Assembly: GCA_034435455.1 (NCBI GenBank)
Contig: DAOTXL010000042.1
Coordinates: forward strand, 33,758 to 97,757
Origin: DAOTXL01 sp034435455
Lineage (GTDB): Bacteria; Chloroflexota; Anaerolineae; JAAYZQ01
Length of the DNA: 64,000 nucleotides
Direction: 5' to 3'
In this document: positions 34,212 to 43,520 of the stretch, one piece after another
Position numbering within the stretch: position 1 is the stretch's first letter
Layout of the letters: each line of letters begins with the position of its first letter
Notes under the pieces: model-generated
The model's input: only the letters and a program-made list of their open reading frames with translations
Database searches by the model: none
What the model was told of the DNA's origin: nothing
Position numbers and translations under genes: made by a program

Positions 34212-35888
34212 TCAAGCCACATAGCCCAGGCCACGCAGATGTTCACGCAGCCGCTCCTCTTCCACCCTCTCAAAGTCGGTGGGCGGGCCAACCGGCCGAG
34301 GCTCCTCAGCCGGAGCCAGATACGTGATGTCGAGAGAGGCGCGCAGTTCGTCGGTCATGGCCTTTTCCAGGACCTGACCATCCATCGTCGCCGGGATGGG
34401 CACGCCCAGCAGCGCCAGGACAGTGGGGGCAATGTCCAGGATGGATGACTCGTCCAGATGCACCCCCTGGCGGATGCCCGGCCCGGTGAGGAACAGGACC
34501 CCTTCCATGCGGTGGGTACCGGTCCGGTCGGCGGCCGGCGTCAGCCAGCGGTTGGAGCCAAAGGCCATCAGGCCAAAGGTGCCGTCCCTCATATCGCGGG
34601 GCAGGAACACCAGATCGGGGGCCTCGTCGGCGCGTTCGCCCTGGTACAGTTCCTGGCGGCGATAGATGGGACCGATGAGCGGCTCACCACTCGCCGGGTC
34701 GCGCAACGCCCGCAGGTCGGCAGTCACCTGCGCCAGCAACGCTTCATACTCGCCCCCCGGCGCAACGATCCCCTGTGGCTCCCGGCCCTTCAGGTTGACA
34801 TAGAGCGGCCCGGCAAAGCCGATGGAAAAGAGCCGGGTGCGCGACCAATCCACATCGGCAAACGACAGGAAGCTGCGCTTGAGCAGCTTCTGGACCAGCG
34901 TGGAACGTTGCCGGCCGGCCCGGCGTATCTGCTCCCCCAACCCCAGGCGGCGCAGCGCCCGGTAGACGGCCAGCGGGGTAAGGCCCAGCCGGTAGAAGGC
35001 TCGCTTGAGCCAGGTGACGGGGGTCCGCTTCAGTTTCAGGTAGCCCCGCTCCCGCAGCCAGGCGTTGATGTGCAGGTAACGTTCCAGTGAACCAAAGCCA
35101 TGGTCGGACATGACGATCAGGTACACATCCGGCCCGGCAGCCTCGATCAACCCGGCCAGGGCCGCATCCACCTGCCGGTAACAATCCTGGATGGCGCCGG
35201 CTAACTCCGGCGGCTGGCCGTCGGTCATCGCCTTCCACGAGAAATGCCCGGCAATGTCGGTGCCCATGAACACGGCCATATAGAAATCCCACGGCTGGCG
35301 CGTCAACAGATAGCGGGCTACCTGCCGTGTCGTCTCGTTCAGATCGGCGATGGCCTGCACGAACCTGGCCTCTTCACCCGGCGAGAAGGCACCGGGCGGG
35401 GAAAAGTTGAACTCCGGCACGGCATGGCGGATGTCGTCCAGCAGCTCCGGCGGCCAGGTGGCGTCGGTCGCATCAGCCGGGGTCATCAGCCCGCTGACGA
35501 ACAGCCCGTTCACCGGCTCGACCGGGTAGGTCAGGGGCACGTTAAAGACCGTCACCCGCCGCCCGGCCTGGCTCAGCAGCCCCCACAGCGAGGCACCGCT
35601 GCGATAACTGGCGTTGGCCAGCCAGTTGTCGTAACTGCCCCGCCGCCGCCCGACAAAGTCGTACAGGCCATGCCGACCGGGGTTGCTGCCAGTGAGAAAG
35701 GAGCTCCAGGCGGTGGGGGTGACCGGCGGCACGACACTGCGCAGCACCCCCCAACTGCCCTGGCGCATCAGGCGGGCAAAGGTGGGCAGCAGGCCGGCCT
35801 CGGCCCAGGGGAGGATCAGGTCCAGCGTCGCCCCATCCACCCCCAGCACCATCACTTTATGGCGGATTGCGGATTGCGTATCTTGCAT
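34212..35888 (-). CDS. Alkaline-phosphatase-superfamily phosphodiesterase, tandem copy 1
   Basis: 558 residues from an ATG at 35888 behind AGAGG. Motifs: VMVLGVDGATLDLI (first metal Asp), the nucleophile stretch PTAWSSFLTGSNPGRHG, MGTDIAGHFSWK, IVMSDHGFGS (Asp-His metal pair), and TGTHRMEGVLFL (late His). No signal peptide is visible. The N-terminal ~130 residues are nearly identical to copy 2, as are the motif regions, pointing to a recent tandem duplication. The frame is open to an ATG at 35912, but the TGA of copy 2 and the ribosome site favour 35888. The C-terminus LRGLGYVA is shared by all copies. Likely acts on a phosphate ester of the glycan or its lipid carrier. Confidence 0.9.
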   Translation of the reverse strand: MQDTQSAIRHKVMVLGVDGATLDLILPWAEAGLLPTFARLMRQGSWGVLRSVVPPVTPTAWSSFLTGSNPGRHGLYDFVGRRRGSYDNWLANASYRSGASLWGLLSQAGRRVTVFNVPLTYPVEPVNGLFVSGLMTPADATDATWPPELLDDIRHAVPEFNFSPPGAFSPGEEARFVQAIADLNETTRQVARYLLTRQPWDFYMAVFMGTDIAGHFSWKAMTDGQPPELAGAIQDCYRQVDAALAGLIEAAGPDVYLIVMSDHGFGSLERYLHINAWLRERGYLKLKRTPVTWLKRAFYRLGLTPLAVYRALRRLGLGEQIRRAGRQRSTLVQKLLKRSFLSFADVDWSRTRLFSIGFAGPLYVNLKGREPQGIVAPGGEYEALLAQVTADLRALRDPASGEPLIGPIYRRQELYQGERADEAPDLVFLPRDMRDGTFGLMAFGSNRWLTPAADRTGTHRMEGVLFLTGPGIRQGVHLDESSILDIAPTVLALLGVPIPATMDGQVLEKAMTDELRASLDITYLAPAEEPRPVGPPTDFERVEEERLREHLRGLGYVA

Positions 35889-35908
35889 CTTGCCTCTTGC
35901 CTCATGCC
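35859..35908. repeat. Heptanucleotide repeats at the copy 2/copy 1 junction
   Basis: Two back-to-back 7-base arrays: ATGGCGG, ATTGCGG, ATTGCG (35859-35878), then TCTTGCA, TCTTGCC, TCTTGCC, TCATGCC (35881-35908). They span the stop codon of copy 2 and the start region of copy 1. Confidence 0.8.
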
Positions 35909-37614
35909 ACATACCCCAGGCCCCGCAGCCGTTCGCGCAACAAGGCTTCTTCCTCATCATCGAAAGCGACAGATCGGCCGGGAACCCAGGATTCCTCCAC
36001 CGCTGTGCGGGTGATCTCCAGGGAGTCGCGCAGCTCGTCGGTCATGGCCTTCTCCAGGACCTGACCGTCCATCGTCGTGGGAATCGGCTGGCCCAGCAGC
36101 GCCAGGACGGTGGGGGCGACATCCACGATGGATGAGTCGTCGAGGTGGACGCCGGGGCGGATGCCCGGCCCGGCCAGGAACAGGATGCCATCCATCCGGT
36201 GGGTGCCGGTCCGTTCCGGCACCGGCGTCAGCCAGCGGCGCGAGGCAAATTCCAGCATGCCGGTCAGTGCATTTTTTTCGTCACGCGGCATCAAGATCAG
36301 GTCGGGAGCCTCGTCGGCGCGCGGCCCGTGGTACAACTCCTGGCGGCGGTAGATGGGGCCGATGAGCGGCTCGCCGCTTTGTGGGTCACGCAGCGCCCTC
36401 AGGTCGGCGGTTACCTGCGCCAGCAGCGCCTCATACTCGGCCCCCGGCGCGACGATGCCGTGCGGGTCGCGCCCTTTCAGGTTGACATAGAGCGGCCCGG
36501 CAAAGCCGATGGAAAAGAGCCGGGTGCGCGACCAGTCCACGTCGGACATGGTCAGAAAGACCCGCCTGACCAGCTCTCGGAGCAGGCCGCTCCTTTGCTG
36601 CCGCACCCCCAGCCCGGCGCGACGCAGCTCCTCATACCGCCCGGCGCGACGCAGCCGCTCCCCCAGCCCCAGGCGGCGCAACAGCTCCGACAGGGCCATG
36701 CGGGTGATGCCCAGGCGGTAGAGGAGGGAACGGAGCCGGGTTGCCGGTTCCGACTTGAGGGCCAGATAGCCCCGCTCCAGCAGCCAGGAGTTGAGATGGA
36801 TCTGCCGTTCCAACGGGCCGAAGCCGTGATCCGACATGACGATCAGGTGCGTCTCCGGACCGGCGATCTCGATCAACTCGCCCAGGGCGGCGTCAATCTG
36901 ACGATAGCAGTTCTGGACAGCATCGGCCAGGTGGGCCGGCCGGGCCTCGGCCATCTGTTTCCACAGAAAATGGCAGATTATATCAGCGCCCATAAAGACG
37001 GCCATGAAAAAATCCCACGGCTGGCGCGTCAACAGATGGCGGGCTACCTGCCGTGTCGTCTCGTTCAGGTCGGCAACGGCCTGCACAAACCCGGTCTCCT
37101 GGCCGGGCAGCATCAGGCTGGGCGGCGAAAAGTTAAAGGCCGGCACCTCCCGCCGGATGTCGTCCAGCAGCTCCGGCGGCCAGGTGGCGTCGGCCGCATC
37201 GGCGGGGGTCATCAGCCCGCTGACAAACAGCCCGTTCACCGGCTCGACCGGGTAGGTCAGGGGCACGTTAAAGACCGTCACCCGCCGCCCGGCCTGGCTC
37301 AGCAGCCCCCACAGCGATGCACCGCTGCGATAACTGGCATTGGCCAGTTGATTTTCGTAGGTGCGCGGGCGGCGGCCGATAAAGTCGTACACGCCATGCC
37401 GGCCGGGATTCGTGCCGGTCAGAAAGGAACTCCAGGCGGTGGGGCTGACCGGCGGCACGACACTGCGCAGCCCCCCCCAACTGCCCTGGCGCATCAGGCG
37501 GGCAAAGGTGGGCAACAGGCCGGCTTCGGCCCAGGGGAGGATCAGGTCCAGCGTCGCCCCATCCACCCCCAACACCATCACTTTATTGCGGATTGCGGAT
37601 TGCGGATCCTGCAT
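35902..37614 (-). CDS. Alkaline-phosphatase-superfamily phosphodiesterase, tandem copy 2
   Basis: 570 residues from the ATG at 37614, preceded by AGGAGGG; an alternative ATG at 37638 overlaps the upstream stop as ATGA and is also in frame, adding eight residues. The same motif order as copy 1: VMVLGVDGATLDLI, PTAWSSFLTGTNPGRHG, IVMSDHGFGP, TGTHRMDGILFL. It differs from copy 1 mainly between residues ~330 and 370, where it has an Arg-rich insertion (RYEELRRAGLGVRQQ). The near-identical N-terminal third and the shared junction repeats show the two genes arose by duplication of gene plus leader. Confidence 0.9.
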   Translation of the reverse strand: MQDPQSAIRNKVMVLGVDGATLDLILPWAEAGLLPTFARLMRQGSWGGLRSVVPPVSPTAWSSFLTGTNPGRHGVYDFIGRRPRTYENQLANASYRSGASLWGLLSQAGRRVTVFNVPLTYPVEPVNGLFVSGLMTPADAADATWPPELLDDIRREVPAFNFSPPSLMLPGQETGFVQAVADLNETTRQVARHLLTRQPWDFFMAVFMGADIICHFLWKQMAEARPAHLADAVQNCYRQIDAALGELIEIAGPETHLIVMSDHGFGPLERQIHLNSWLLERGYLALKSEPATRLRSLLYRLGITRMALSELLRRLGLGERLRRAGRYEELRRAGLGVRQQRSGLLRELVRRVFLTMSDVDWSRTRLFSIGFAGPLYVNLKGRDPHGIVAPGAEYEALLAQVTADLRALRDPQSGEPLIGPIYRRQELYHGPRADEAPDLILMPRDEKNALTGMLEFASRRWLTPVPERTGTHRMDGILFLAGPGIRPGVHLDDSSIVDVAPTVLALLGQPIPTTMDGQVLEKAMTDELRDSLEITRTAVEESWVPGRSVAFDDEEEALLRERLRGLGYVA

Positions 37615-37641
37615 CTTCCCTCCTGCCTCCTGCCTCATGCC
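37585..37641. repeat. Heptanucleotide repeats at the copy 3/copy 2 junction
   Basis: Three ATTGCGG units (37585-37605) followed by five units of the TCCTGCC type (TCCTGCA, TCTTCCC, TCCTGCC, TCCTGCC, TCATGCC; 37607-37641). This is one TCNTGCC-type unit more than at the other junction, shifting the frame of the ATGA overlap relative to the downstream gene. Confidence 0.8.
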
Positions 37642-39311
37642 ACATACCCCAGGCCGCGCAGATGGTGCCGCAGCAGCTCTTCATCCTCCTGGCTCATGTC
37701 CGGCGGCGGGCGATGGGCAGAGAGTCCCTCCTGTGCCTGGTCATATCTTATGTCGAGAGCTGCCAGCAAACTGTCCTCCAGGGCCGCCGACAACACCCGG
37801 CCATCCATCCCGGTTGGGATCGGCACGCCCAGCAAGGCCAACACGGTAGGCGCCACATCCACAATGGCCGCCCTTTCGACCTGGACGCCACGCCGGATGC
37901 CCGGCCCCCATAGCAGCAACAGGCCGTCCAGGCGGTGGGTCCCGCTGCGGTCACGGCATGGTTCCAGCCAGCGGTGGGAGGCGAACTCGTGGGTGCCAAA
38001 GGGCTGGCGACTCCAGTCGCGGGGGACAAAGATCAGGTCCGGGGCACGGCCGGCGTGCGGGCCGGTGTATAGCTCCTGGCGGCGATAGATCTGCCCCACG
38101 AAAGGCCGGCCGGTCACCGGGTCCACCACCTGCCGCAGGTCAGCCTCGATCTGGGCCAGCAACGCCTCATACCCGGCACCCGGGGCGACGATCCCCTGCG
38201 GTTCGCGGCCCTGCAGGTTGACAAAGATCGGCCCGCCAAAGCCCAGGGAATAGGCCCGCGTGCGGCTCCAGTCCACATCGGGCAGGGAGAGGAACAGCTT
38301 TTGCACCATCGCCTTCAGCCACTCGTTCCGTCGGCTGGCCGTCTCCTGCATCCGACCGCCCAGGCCCAGCGCCCGCAGCCTCTCATACACCCCCAGCGGC
38401 GTAAAGCCCAGGCGGTAGGCCGCCGCTTTGAGCGCCGACAGCGGATTGCGCCTGAACTTGAGGTAGCCGTGCCCGGCCAGCCAGGCATTGACATGGACAT
38501 AGTGGCTCAATGGCCCAAAACCATGGTCCGACATCACGACCAGATAATCGTCCGGCCCCAGGCCGGCAACCAGCTCCTCCAGGGCCGTGTCCATCTGCCG
38601 GTAGCAGTCCAGGATCGCCCCGGCCAGCTCCCCCTCCCCCCGCGCCATAGGGCCCCACAGGAAATGCTGGATCACGTCGGTGCCCATAAAGACGGCGACA
38701 AACAGGTCCCACGGCTGGCGACGCAGCAGGTAGCGCACCGCCTCCAGGGTGGCCCGGTTGAGGTCCGAGACGGCCCGGATGAATTCGGCCTCATGGCCGG
38801 GGGAGTAGATGTTGGGCGGATAGAAGGTAAATTGAGGCACAGCCCGGGCCAGTTCGGCCTGAAGCTCAGGAGGCCAGGCGGCATCGGTGGCGTGGGCCGG
38901 CGTCAGGAAGCCGCTGACCATCAGCCCGTTCACCCGATCGGGCGGATAGGTGGCCGGCACGTTGAACACGGTGACACGCCGGCCAGCCTGGCCGGCCAGT
39001 TGCCACAGAGGTAGGCCATCGCGGCAGGCCGCATTGGCCACATAGGTCTCGTAGGAGCCATCCCGCCGCCCCACAAAGTCGAACAGGCCATGCCCGCCAG
39101 GGTTCAGGCCGGTGGCAAAGCTGCTCCAGGCAGCAGGAGTCACCGGGGGCAGGACGCTTTGCAGCGTCCCCCAGGCCCCTTCGGCCATCAGACGGCGGAA
39201 GGTGGGCAGGTGACCGGCTTCGGCCCAGGGGCGGGCCAGTTGCCAGGTGGCGCCATCCAGGCCGATGATCATCACCCGCCGTGACGCAGAGGGGAAAACA
39301 GGAGAGGTCAT
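37635..39311 (-). CDS. Alkaline-phosphatase-superfamily phosphodiesterase, tandem copy 3
   Basis: 558 residues, starting MTSPVFPSASRRVMIIGLDGATWQLARPW. It carries the same motifs as its neighbours (PAAWSSFATGLNPGGHG, GTDVIQHFLWG, VVMSDHGFGP, SGTHRLDGLLLL) but is clearly more diverged, so it is the older member of the tandem trio. The ATG overlaps the stop of the glycosidase-like lipoprotein gene by four bases. No signal peptide is seen. Function as for the other copies: a phosphodiesterase, pyrophosphatase or phospho-group transferase acting on an unknown substrate of this locus. Confidence 0.9.
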   Translation of the reverse strand: MTSPVFPSASRRVMIIGLDGATWQLARPWAEAGHLPTFRRLMAEGAWGTLQSVLPPVTPAAWSSFATGLNPGGHGLFDFVGRRDGSYETYVANAACRDGLPLWQLAGQAGRRVTVFNVPATYPPDRVNGLMVSGFLTPAHATDAAWPPELQAELARAVPQFTFYPPNIYSPGHEAEFIRAVSDLNRATLEAVRYLLRRQPWDLFVAVFMGTDVIQHFLWGPMARGEGELAGAILDCYRQMDTALEELVAGLGPDDYLVVMSDHGFGPLSHYVHVNAWLAGHGYLKFRRNPLSALKAAAYRLGFTPLGVYERLRALGLGGRMQETASRRNEWLKAMVQKLFLSLPDVDWSRTRAYSLGFGGPIFVNLQGREPQGIVAPGAGYEALLAQIEADLRQVVDPVTGRPFVGQIYRRQELYTGPHAGRAPDLIFVPRDWSRQPFGTHEFASHRWLEPCRDRSGTHRLDGLLLLWGPGIRRGVQVERAAIVDVAPTVLALLGVPIPTGMDGRVLSAALEDSLLAALDIRYDQAQEGLSAHRPPPDMSQEDEELLRHHLRGLGYVA

Positions 39312-40777
39312 GGGCTGACAAACACCGGGCTGGGGCCGATCTCCAACGGCGATGGGTCAGCCGTCACCGTCTGCCCTTCGATGTCGGTGACATTCACGGC
39401 CCCCTCTGTCAGGGGCAGGCTCACGCTCGCCTGGCCGCCATCGGTCCACAATACATACAGGTCGCCCTGGGGTCGGGTGAAACGGTAAGCCCACACCCCT
39501 GCACCCAGGTCCAGCCGTTCCACTGCCAGGAAGCCGTTCAGGCTATGGGCGACGACGCGGAAGGCCACAGCAGCCGGGCGTGGCCCCTGCCGGGTTGCCA
39601 GGCCGGGCAGCCCCTTCTGCGGCCATTCCAGGAAGCGGACAAAGAGCCCGAAGCGCGACCCCTCACCGGCGGCCGTCACCAGCAGCCGGGCGGTCTCCTG
39701 AGCATGTGCGGCCTCGTCAAAGGCAACCTGGCCCTGGTAGCGCCGGCCTAACTCCCACGCCTCCAGTGGTTTGTTGAGACCCTGCTGGCGCAGCCAGCGC
39801 AGCAGATCGGGCAACGGCGACGCCGGCCCGTAGTAGTGGAACTGCAAGGCATCGTAGCTGCCCTGGTGCTGGATCAGCAGGGGCAACCAGGCAACGGCCC
39901 GCGCCGCCATCGGGTCCTGAAAGAGAAGGTCCAGGTCCTCTTCGCTCTGCGGAATGTGCCAGGCCAGTCCCCCGGCCGACTCGGCCAGAGTTTGCTGCAC
40001 CAGATGGAGGGCCTGGGTGCGCTGTCCCGCCTGATACAGGTCATGCGCCCGGGCAATGCCCAGGGCCGCGCTCGAGAGGCCGCTGTTGAGCACAATGGCC
40101 TCCGGGTCGGCGGCTTTGATGGCCGGGTAGGCGGCGTCCAGAAGCCGGAAATAGTCGTCCGCCGAATCGCCCCACGACGCCGGCGACACAGCCTCGTTTT
40201 CGAGGGAATAGCGGCGCACCCGTCCCTTCAGGTGGGTGGCCAGGGCGGCAAGGAAACGGACATACTCCTCCAGGTCCGGCGGCAGGGCCGAGAGTTCACC
40301 CTGGCGGCGGGCCTGGACGTGAAGCGCCACTTCCAGGCCGCAGGCGCGCAACCCCTCCACCTGGCGGTCCAGTTCGTCCCAGGTGTAGCGCCCGTTGCCC
40401 GGGTCCACATCGCCCCAACGCAACCACAGGGCTGTCGCAGCCACTCCGTTCCGTTGCAACCCGGCACACACCATCTCCACCTGTTCCGGCCCCACCTGGG
40501 CGCCGATCACCCCCCCTTCTGTCGGGGCTACAGGCGTTTCGGTCGGATGGGGTGTGGGTGAGGGAGCCGGTTGGGTCGGCGTCGGACCTGGCGGAAGGGC
40601 CGTCGGGCCTGCCGGAACAGTGGGTGAGCCGGGCTGCGGCTCACAGGCCGCAACCATCATCGCCATCGCCAGCCACCCACCCAGCAGCAGCAGATGGAGG
40701 TTTGTGCTCCCCGGCGGCCTGTGACCGCCGCCAGGCGCGGGTCGCAGACCCACCGGGAGCAACCTTTTCCATCTCAT
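39308..40777 (-). CDS. Glycoside-hydrolase-like surface lipoprotein
   Basis: 489 residues. The N-terminal hydrophobic stretch ends in the lipobox VAAC with Cys45, followed by a Pro/Thr-rich linker to about residue 87. The rest looks like a (beta/alpha)8 clan GH-A fold: WLRWGDVDPGNGRYTWDELD, then YSLENEA with a candidate acid/base Glu after strand 4, and LEAWELG with a candidate nucleophile Glu after strand 7. A small beta domain ends the protein. It likely trims or senses a glycan outside the cell. The family (GH39-, GH42- or GH5-like) is not certain. It overlaps both neighbours by four bases. Confidence 0.78.
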   Translation of the reverse strand: MRWKRLLPVGLRPAPGGGHRPPGSTNLHLLLLGGWLAMAMMVAACEPQPGSPTVPAGPTALPPGPTPTQPAPSPTPHPTETPVAPTEGGVIGAQVGPEQVEMVCAGLQRNGVAATALWLRWGDVDPGNGRYTWDELDRQVEGLRACGLEVALHVQARRQGELSALPPDLEEYVRFLAALATHLKGRVRRYSLENEAVSPASWGDSADDYFRLLDAAYPAIKAADPEAIVLNSGLSSAALGIARAHDLYQAGQRTQALHLVQQTLAESAGGLAWHIPQSEEDLDLLFQDPMAARAVAWLPLLIQHQGSYDALQFHYYGPASPLPDLLRWLRQQGLNKPLEAWELGRRYQGQVAFDEAAHAQETARLLVTAAGEGSRFGLFVRFLEWPQKGLPGLATRQGPRPAAVAFRVVAHSLNGFLAVERLDLGAGVWAYRFTRPQGDLYVLWTDGGQASVSLPLTEGAVNVTDIEGQTVTADPSPLEIGPSPVFVSP

Positions 40778-42225
40778 CGGCCTGCATCCTCCTCGTGGTA
40801 CTCCCCATCAACGTTGACCAGCCACGGATCGAACGGCCCCTGGCCCAGCAGGTTGCGCACCGCCAGCAACGCCGTCATCATCGAGTGATCCGAATTGTTG
40901 TAGTGATGCATCCCGGCCCGGCCCACAGCCTGGAGGTGGTACGGTAACAGATTGTTGAAGCGGGCCAGGTAGTTGCGGATGGTCATCACCCGCTCTTTGT
41001 AGTCCAGGGTATAGACCGGGTATACGTCCAGGGAACGGATCACCGCACCGTCTATAACCTCCTCCCGCCGGGCAAATCCGGTGCGCAGCAGGTCCAACGT
41101 GGCCTGCTCGATCAACTCCGCGTCGCTCATCTGCCACAACTCGTCGCCCCGGGTGCAGACGTACTCAAAGCCCAGGCAGGTGGTCTCCGGGTCGGGCACC
41201 AGGTAGGGACTCCAGTTGTTGAAATTCTGCATCCGGATCGGTTTCATACCGGGATCGTGCAGATAGATCCACTGGTCGGGAAACAGGTTGCGTCGGGCAA
41301 CGATGAGCGCCACAGTAATGAAATCGCGTAATCGCAGGCCACGGGCAGCCAGCAACACCTCCATTTCGGGCGGCGGGTCCAGGGCCAGGATCAACTGGCG
41401 CAGGGGCATGGTGGAAAGAAAATACTCACCCTGGTACTCAAACCGCTCCCCCGATCCACTCTCGGCCACCAGGGAAAGGATGCGCTGCCCGTCGTGACGC
41501 ATCTGCACCACCCGCCGGTCCATGTGCAGCGCACAGCCGGCGGCCACCACCCGGTCGCGGAAGGCCTCCCACATCATCCCCGGCCCATAGCGGGGATACT
41601 GGAATTCGGAGACAAAACTTTTGACGACATCTCTGCTCTTCAATCCAAATTTTTGTCGGATGGGAACCAGGAGAGCATTGGTGAAGGAGAGGCCCATCAC
41701 CCGTTGGCGGGCAAAGTCGGGGCTGAGTTGCTGGCAGGACAGGCCCCACAGCTTGTCGTTGTACTCGATGAAAAAGGGCCGGGCCAGGAAGCGCCCGAAG
41801 CGATTGATGTAATAGTCGGCCAGGGTGACCTCCGGCCGGATCGGAAACAGGCGGCTGCGCAGGTAGGAACCAAGCATCCGCAGAGATTGCCAGGGTCCGA
41901 ACACCCTCAAGATCTCAAGGGGACGGATCGGATAGTCAAAGAATTTGCCCCTGTACAGCCAGCGGGACAGGCGGGGGCGGGTGATAAAGTCATCGCCGAG
42001 CACCTCGTACCACAGGTCCCTCACCTCCTGGCTCTTGGTGAAGAAGCGATGGCCGCCAATGTCAAAGCGATAGCCCTTGTATTCCACCGTCCGCGAGATG
42101 CCGCCGACATAGACCGGATCGGCCTCCAGGATAGTCGCCGTCTGGCCGTGTCGGGTCAACTCGTAGGCAGCCGTCAACCCGGCCGGCCCGGCGCCGATGA
42201 TCACCACCCGATCCTGCGTATCCAT
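40774..42225 (-). CDS. FAD-dependent oxidoreductase, UDP-galactopyranose mutase/amine-oxidase-like
   Basis: 483 residues starting MDTQDRVVIIGAGPAGLTAAYEL, a clear FAD-binding GxGxxG Rossmann start, followed by GGISRTVEYKGYRFDIGGHRFFT, a stretch shared by UDP-galactopyranose mutases and related flavoproteins. The tail ends NVDGEYHEED. In a glycan locus a mutase-type sugar ring contraction is plausible, but amine-oxidase-like desaturases share the fold, so the reaction is left open. The ATG has GGAGAG-type ribosome sites upstream. It follows the MFS gene after 45 bases, one of the larger gaps inside the unit. Confidence 0.82.
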   Translation of the reverse strand: MDTQDRVVIIGAGPAGLTAAYELTRHGQTATILEADPVYVGGISRTVEYKGYRFDIGGHRFFTKSQEVRDLWYEVLGDDFITRPRLSRWLYRGKFFDYPIRPLEILRVFGPWQSLRMLGSYLRSRLFPIRPEVTLADYYINRFGRFLARPFFIEYNDKLWGLSCQQLSPDFARQRVMGLSFTNALLVPIRQKFGLKSRDVVKSFVSEFQYPRYGPGMMWEAFRDRVVAAGCALHMDRRVVQMRHDGQRILSLVAESGSGERFEYQGEYFLSTMPLRQLILALDPPPEMEVLLAARGLRLRDFITVALIVARRNLFPDQWIYLHDPGMKPIRMQNFNNWSPYLVPDPETTCLGFEYVCTRGDELWQMSDAELIEQATLDLLRTGFARREEVIDGAVIRSLDVYPVYTLDYKERVMTIRNYLARFNNLLPYHLQAVGRAGMHHYNNSDHSMMTALLAVRNLLGQGPFDPWLVNVDGEYHEEDAGR

Positions 42226-42270
42226 AAAGAATCTCCCTCTCCTCTCCAGGGAACAAACGCTTTGCACGGC

Positions 42271-43518
42271 TCAGGGAGCGTGGCGCAGCCGGGGCACCAG
42301 CAGCCCCAGGGCAGCGGTGCCGAGCAGGCAGGCCCCTGCCACCAACAGCAGGGGCGGGGTCACGCCGGCGTGAGAAGCCAGAAAACCGACGGCCAGCTCG
42401 CCCACCCGCACGGCGCCGACCGACAGCAGAATCACAATGCTGAGTGTCCGACCCCGCAACTCATCCGGCACATAGACCTGGACCAGGGTAAAGGCCAGGC
42501 TGCGCACGGCGACCACCCCCGCGCCGACCAGCATGACCATCAGGCCCGACAGCCAGGCAGAGCGGGCAAGGGCAAACAGGGCCAGCAGCGGCCCGACCAG
42601 CAACGCCAACCCCCACGCCAGTTTGCCACGCCGACCCGGCCAGCGGCTCACCACGCCGGCCAGGGCAATGGCACCCAACACCGCACCCAACCCGGCCAGG
42701 GCGTTCAGAACCCCCAACCCCACCTCTCCCACGTCCAGGATGTCCAGAGCAAAGACCGGTAGAAACCGTTGATAGGGCATGACGAACAGGCTGACCAGCA
42801 GCGACAACCCCAGAGCGGCAGCCAGGAATCGTTCACGCGCCAGATAGCGCACCCCGCCCAGCATCCCGCCCGCCGGCGACCGGCCACGGGCTGCTGCCTC
42901 TGAGGAGGGCAAACGCAGCAACCGCAACGCGATCCCCGAAGCCAGAAAACTGACCGCGTTCAGGGCAAAGCAGACCCCTTCGCCGGCCCAGGCGACCAGC
43001 AACCCACCCAGAGCCGGGCCGATCACCCGCGACAGGTTGAACACCGAGGCGCTGAGCGCCACACCTGCATCCAGGTCCTGCATCTCCACCGTGTCTACGA
43101 TCAGCGCCTGGCGGGCCGGTTTGTCCAGGGTGGCCAGACTCTGGATCAGCATCTCGACCAGGATCACGTGCCACACCTGCACCCGGCCGGTCCAGGTGAG
43201 GGTGGCCAGCCACAAGGGCGGCAACACGGCGGCCATCTGCACCCAGATCAGATATTTCTGCCGGGACAACCGGTCGGCCAGGGCACCGCCGAGGAACATG
43301 AGGGGCACCAGAGGCAGCAGCGGCAAAAAGCCCAGCAACCCCAATGCCAGAGGGGCCTGGGTCAGCCGGTAGATGAGCAACCCTTCGGCCAGGTATTGCA
43401 TCCAGGTGCCGATCTGCGACACGACGGTGCTGAACAGGTACAGGCGATAATTGGCGTGCCGAAACACCCCAAAGGTGCGCACCGGCCGAACTACAGCCGA
43501 CGAGAGTTCAGATTCCAC
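42271..43518 (-). CDS. MFS transporter (EntS-like DHA3 type)
   Basis: 415 residues from a GTG at 43518; a GTG at 43554 would add 12 residues but overlap the GNAT gene. About 12 membrane helices. The loop between helices 2 and 3 has GGALADRLSRQK, the MFS motif A. The start FRHANYRLYLFSTVVSQIGTWMQ is typical of the EntS/enterobactin-exporter subgroup that exports secondary metabolites. It lies among acyl-chain enzymes and could export their product or a precursor; that is inference. Confidence 0.87.
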   Translation of the reverse strand: MESELSSAVVRPVRTFGVFRHANYRLYLFSTVVSQIGTWMQYLAEGLLIYRLTQAPLALGLLGFLPLLPLVPLMFLGGALADRLSRQKYLIWVQMAAVLPPLWLATLTWTGRVQVWHVILVEMLIQSLATLDKPARQALIVDTVEMQDLDAGVALSASVFNLSRVIGPALGGLLVAWAGEGVCFALNAVSFLASGIALRLLRLPSSEAAARGRSPAGGMLGGVRYLARERFLAAALGLSLLVSLFVMPYQRFLPVFALDILDVGEVGLGVLNALAGLGAVLGAIALAGVVSRWPGRRGKLAWGLALLVGPLLALFALARSAWLSGLMVMLVGAGVVAVRSLAFTLVQVYVPDELRGRTLSIVILLSVGAVRVGELAVGFLASHAGVTPPLLLVAGACLLGTAALGLLVPRLRHAP

Positions 43519-43520
43519 CG

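Noticed and set aside
36145..38088. A 647-codon plus-strand open frame
   Set aside because: It is antisense to the tandem phosphatase genes and crosses their boundaries; the translation has no recognisable motif.
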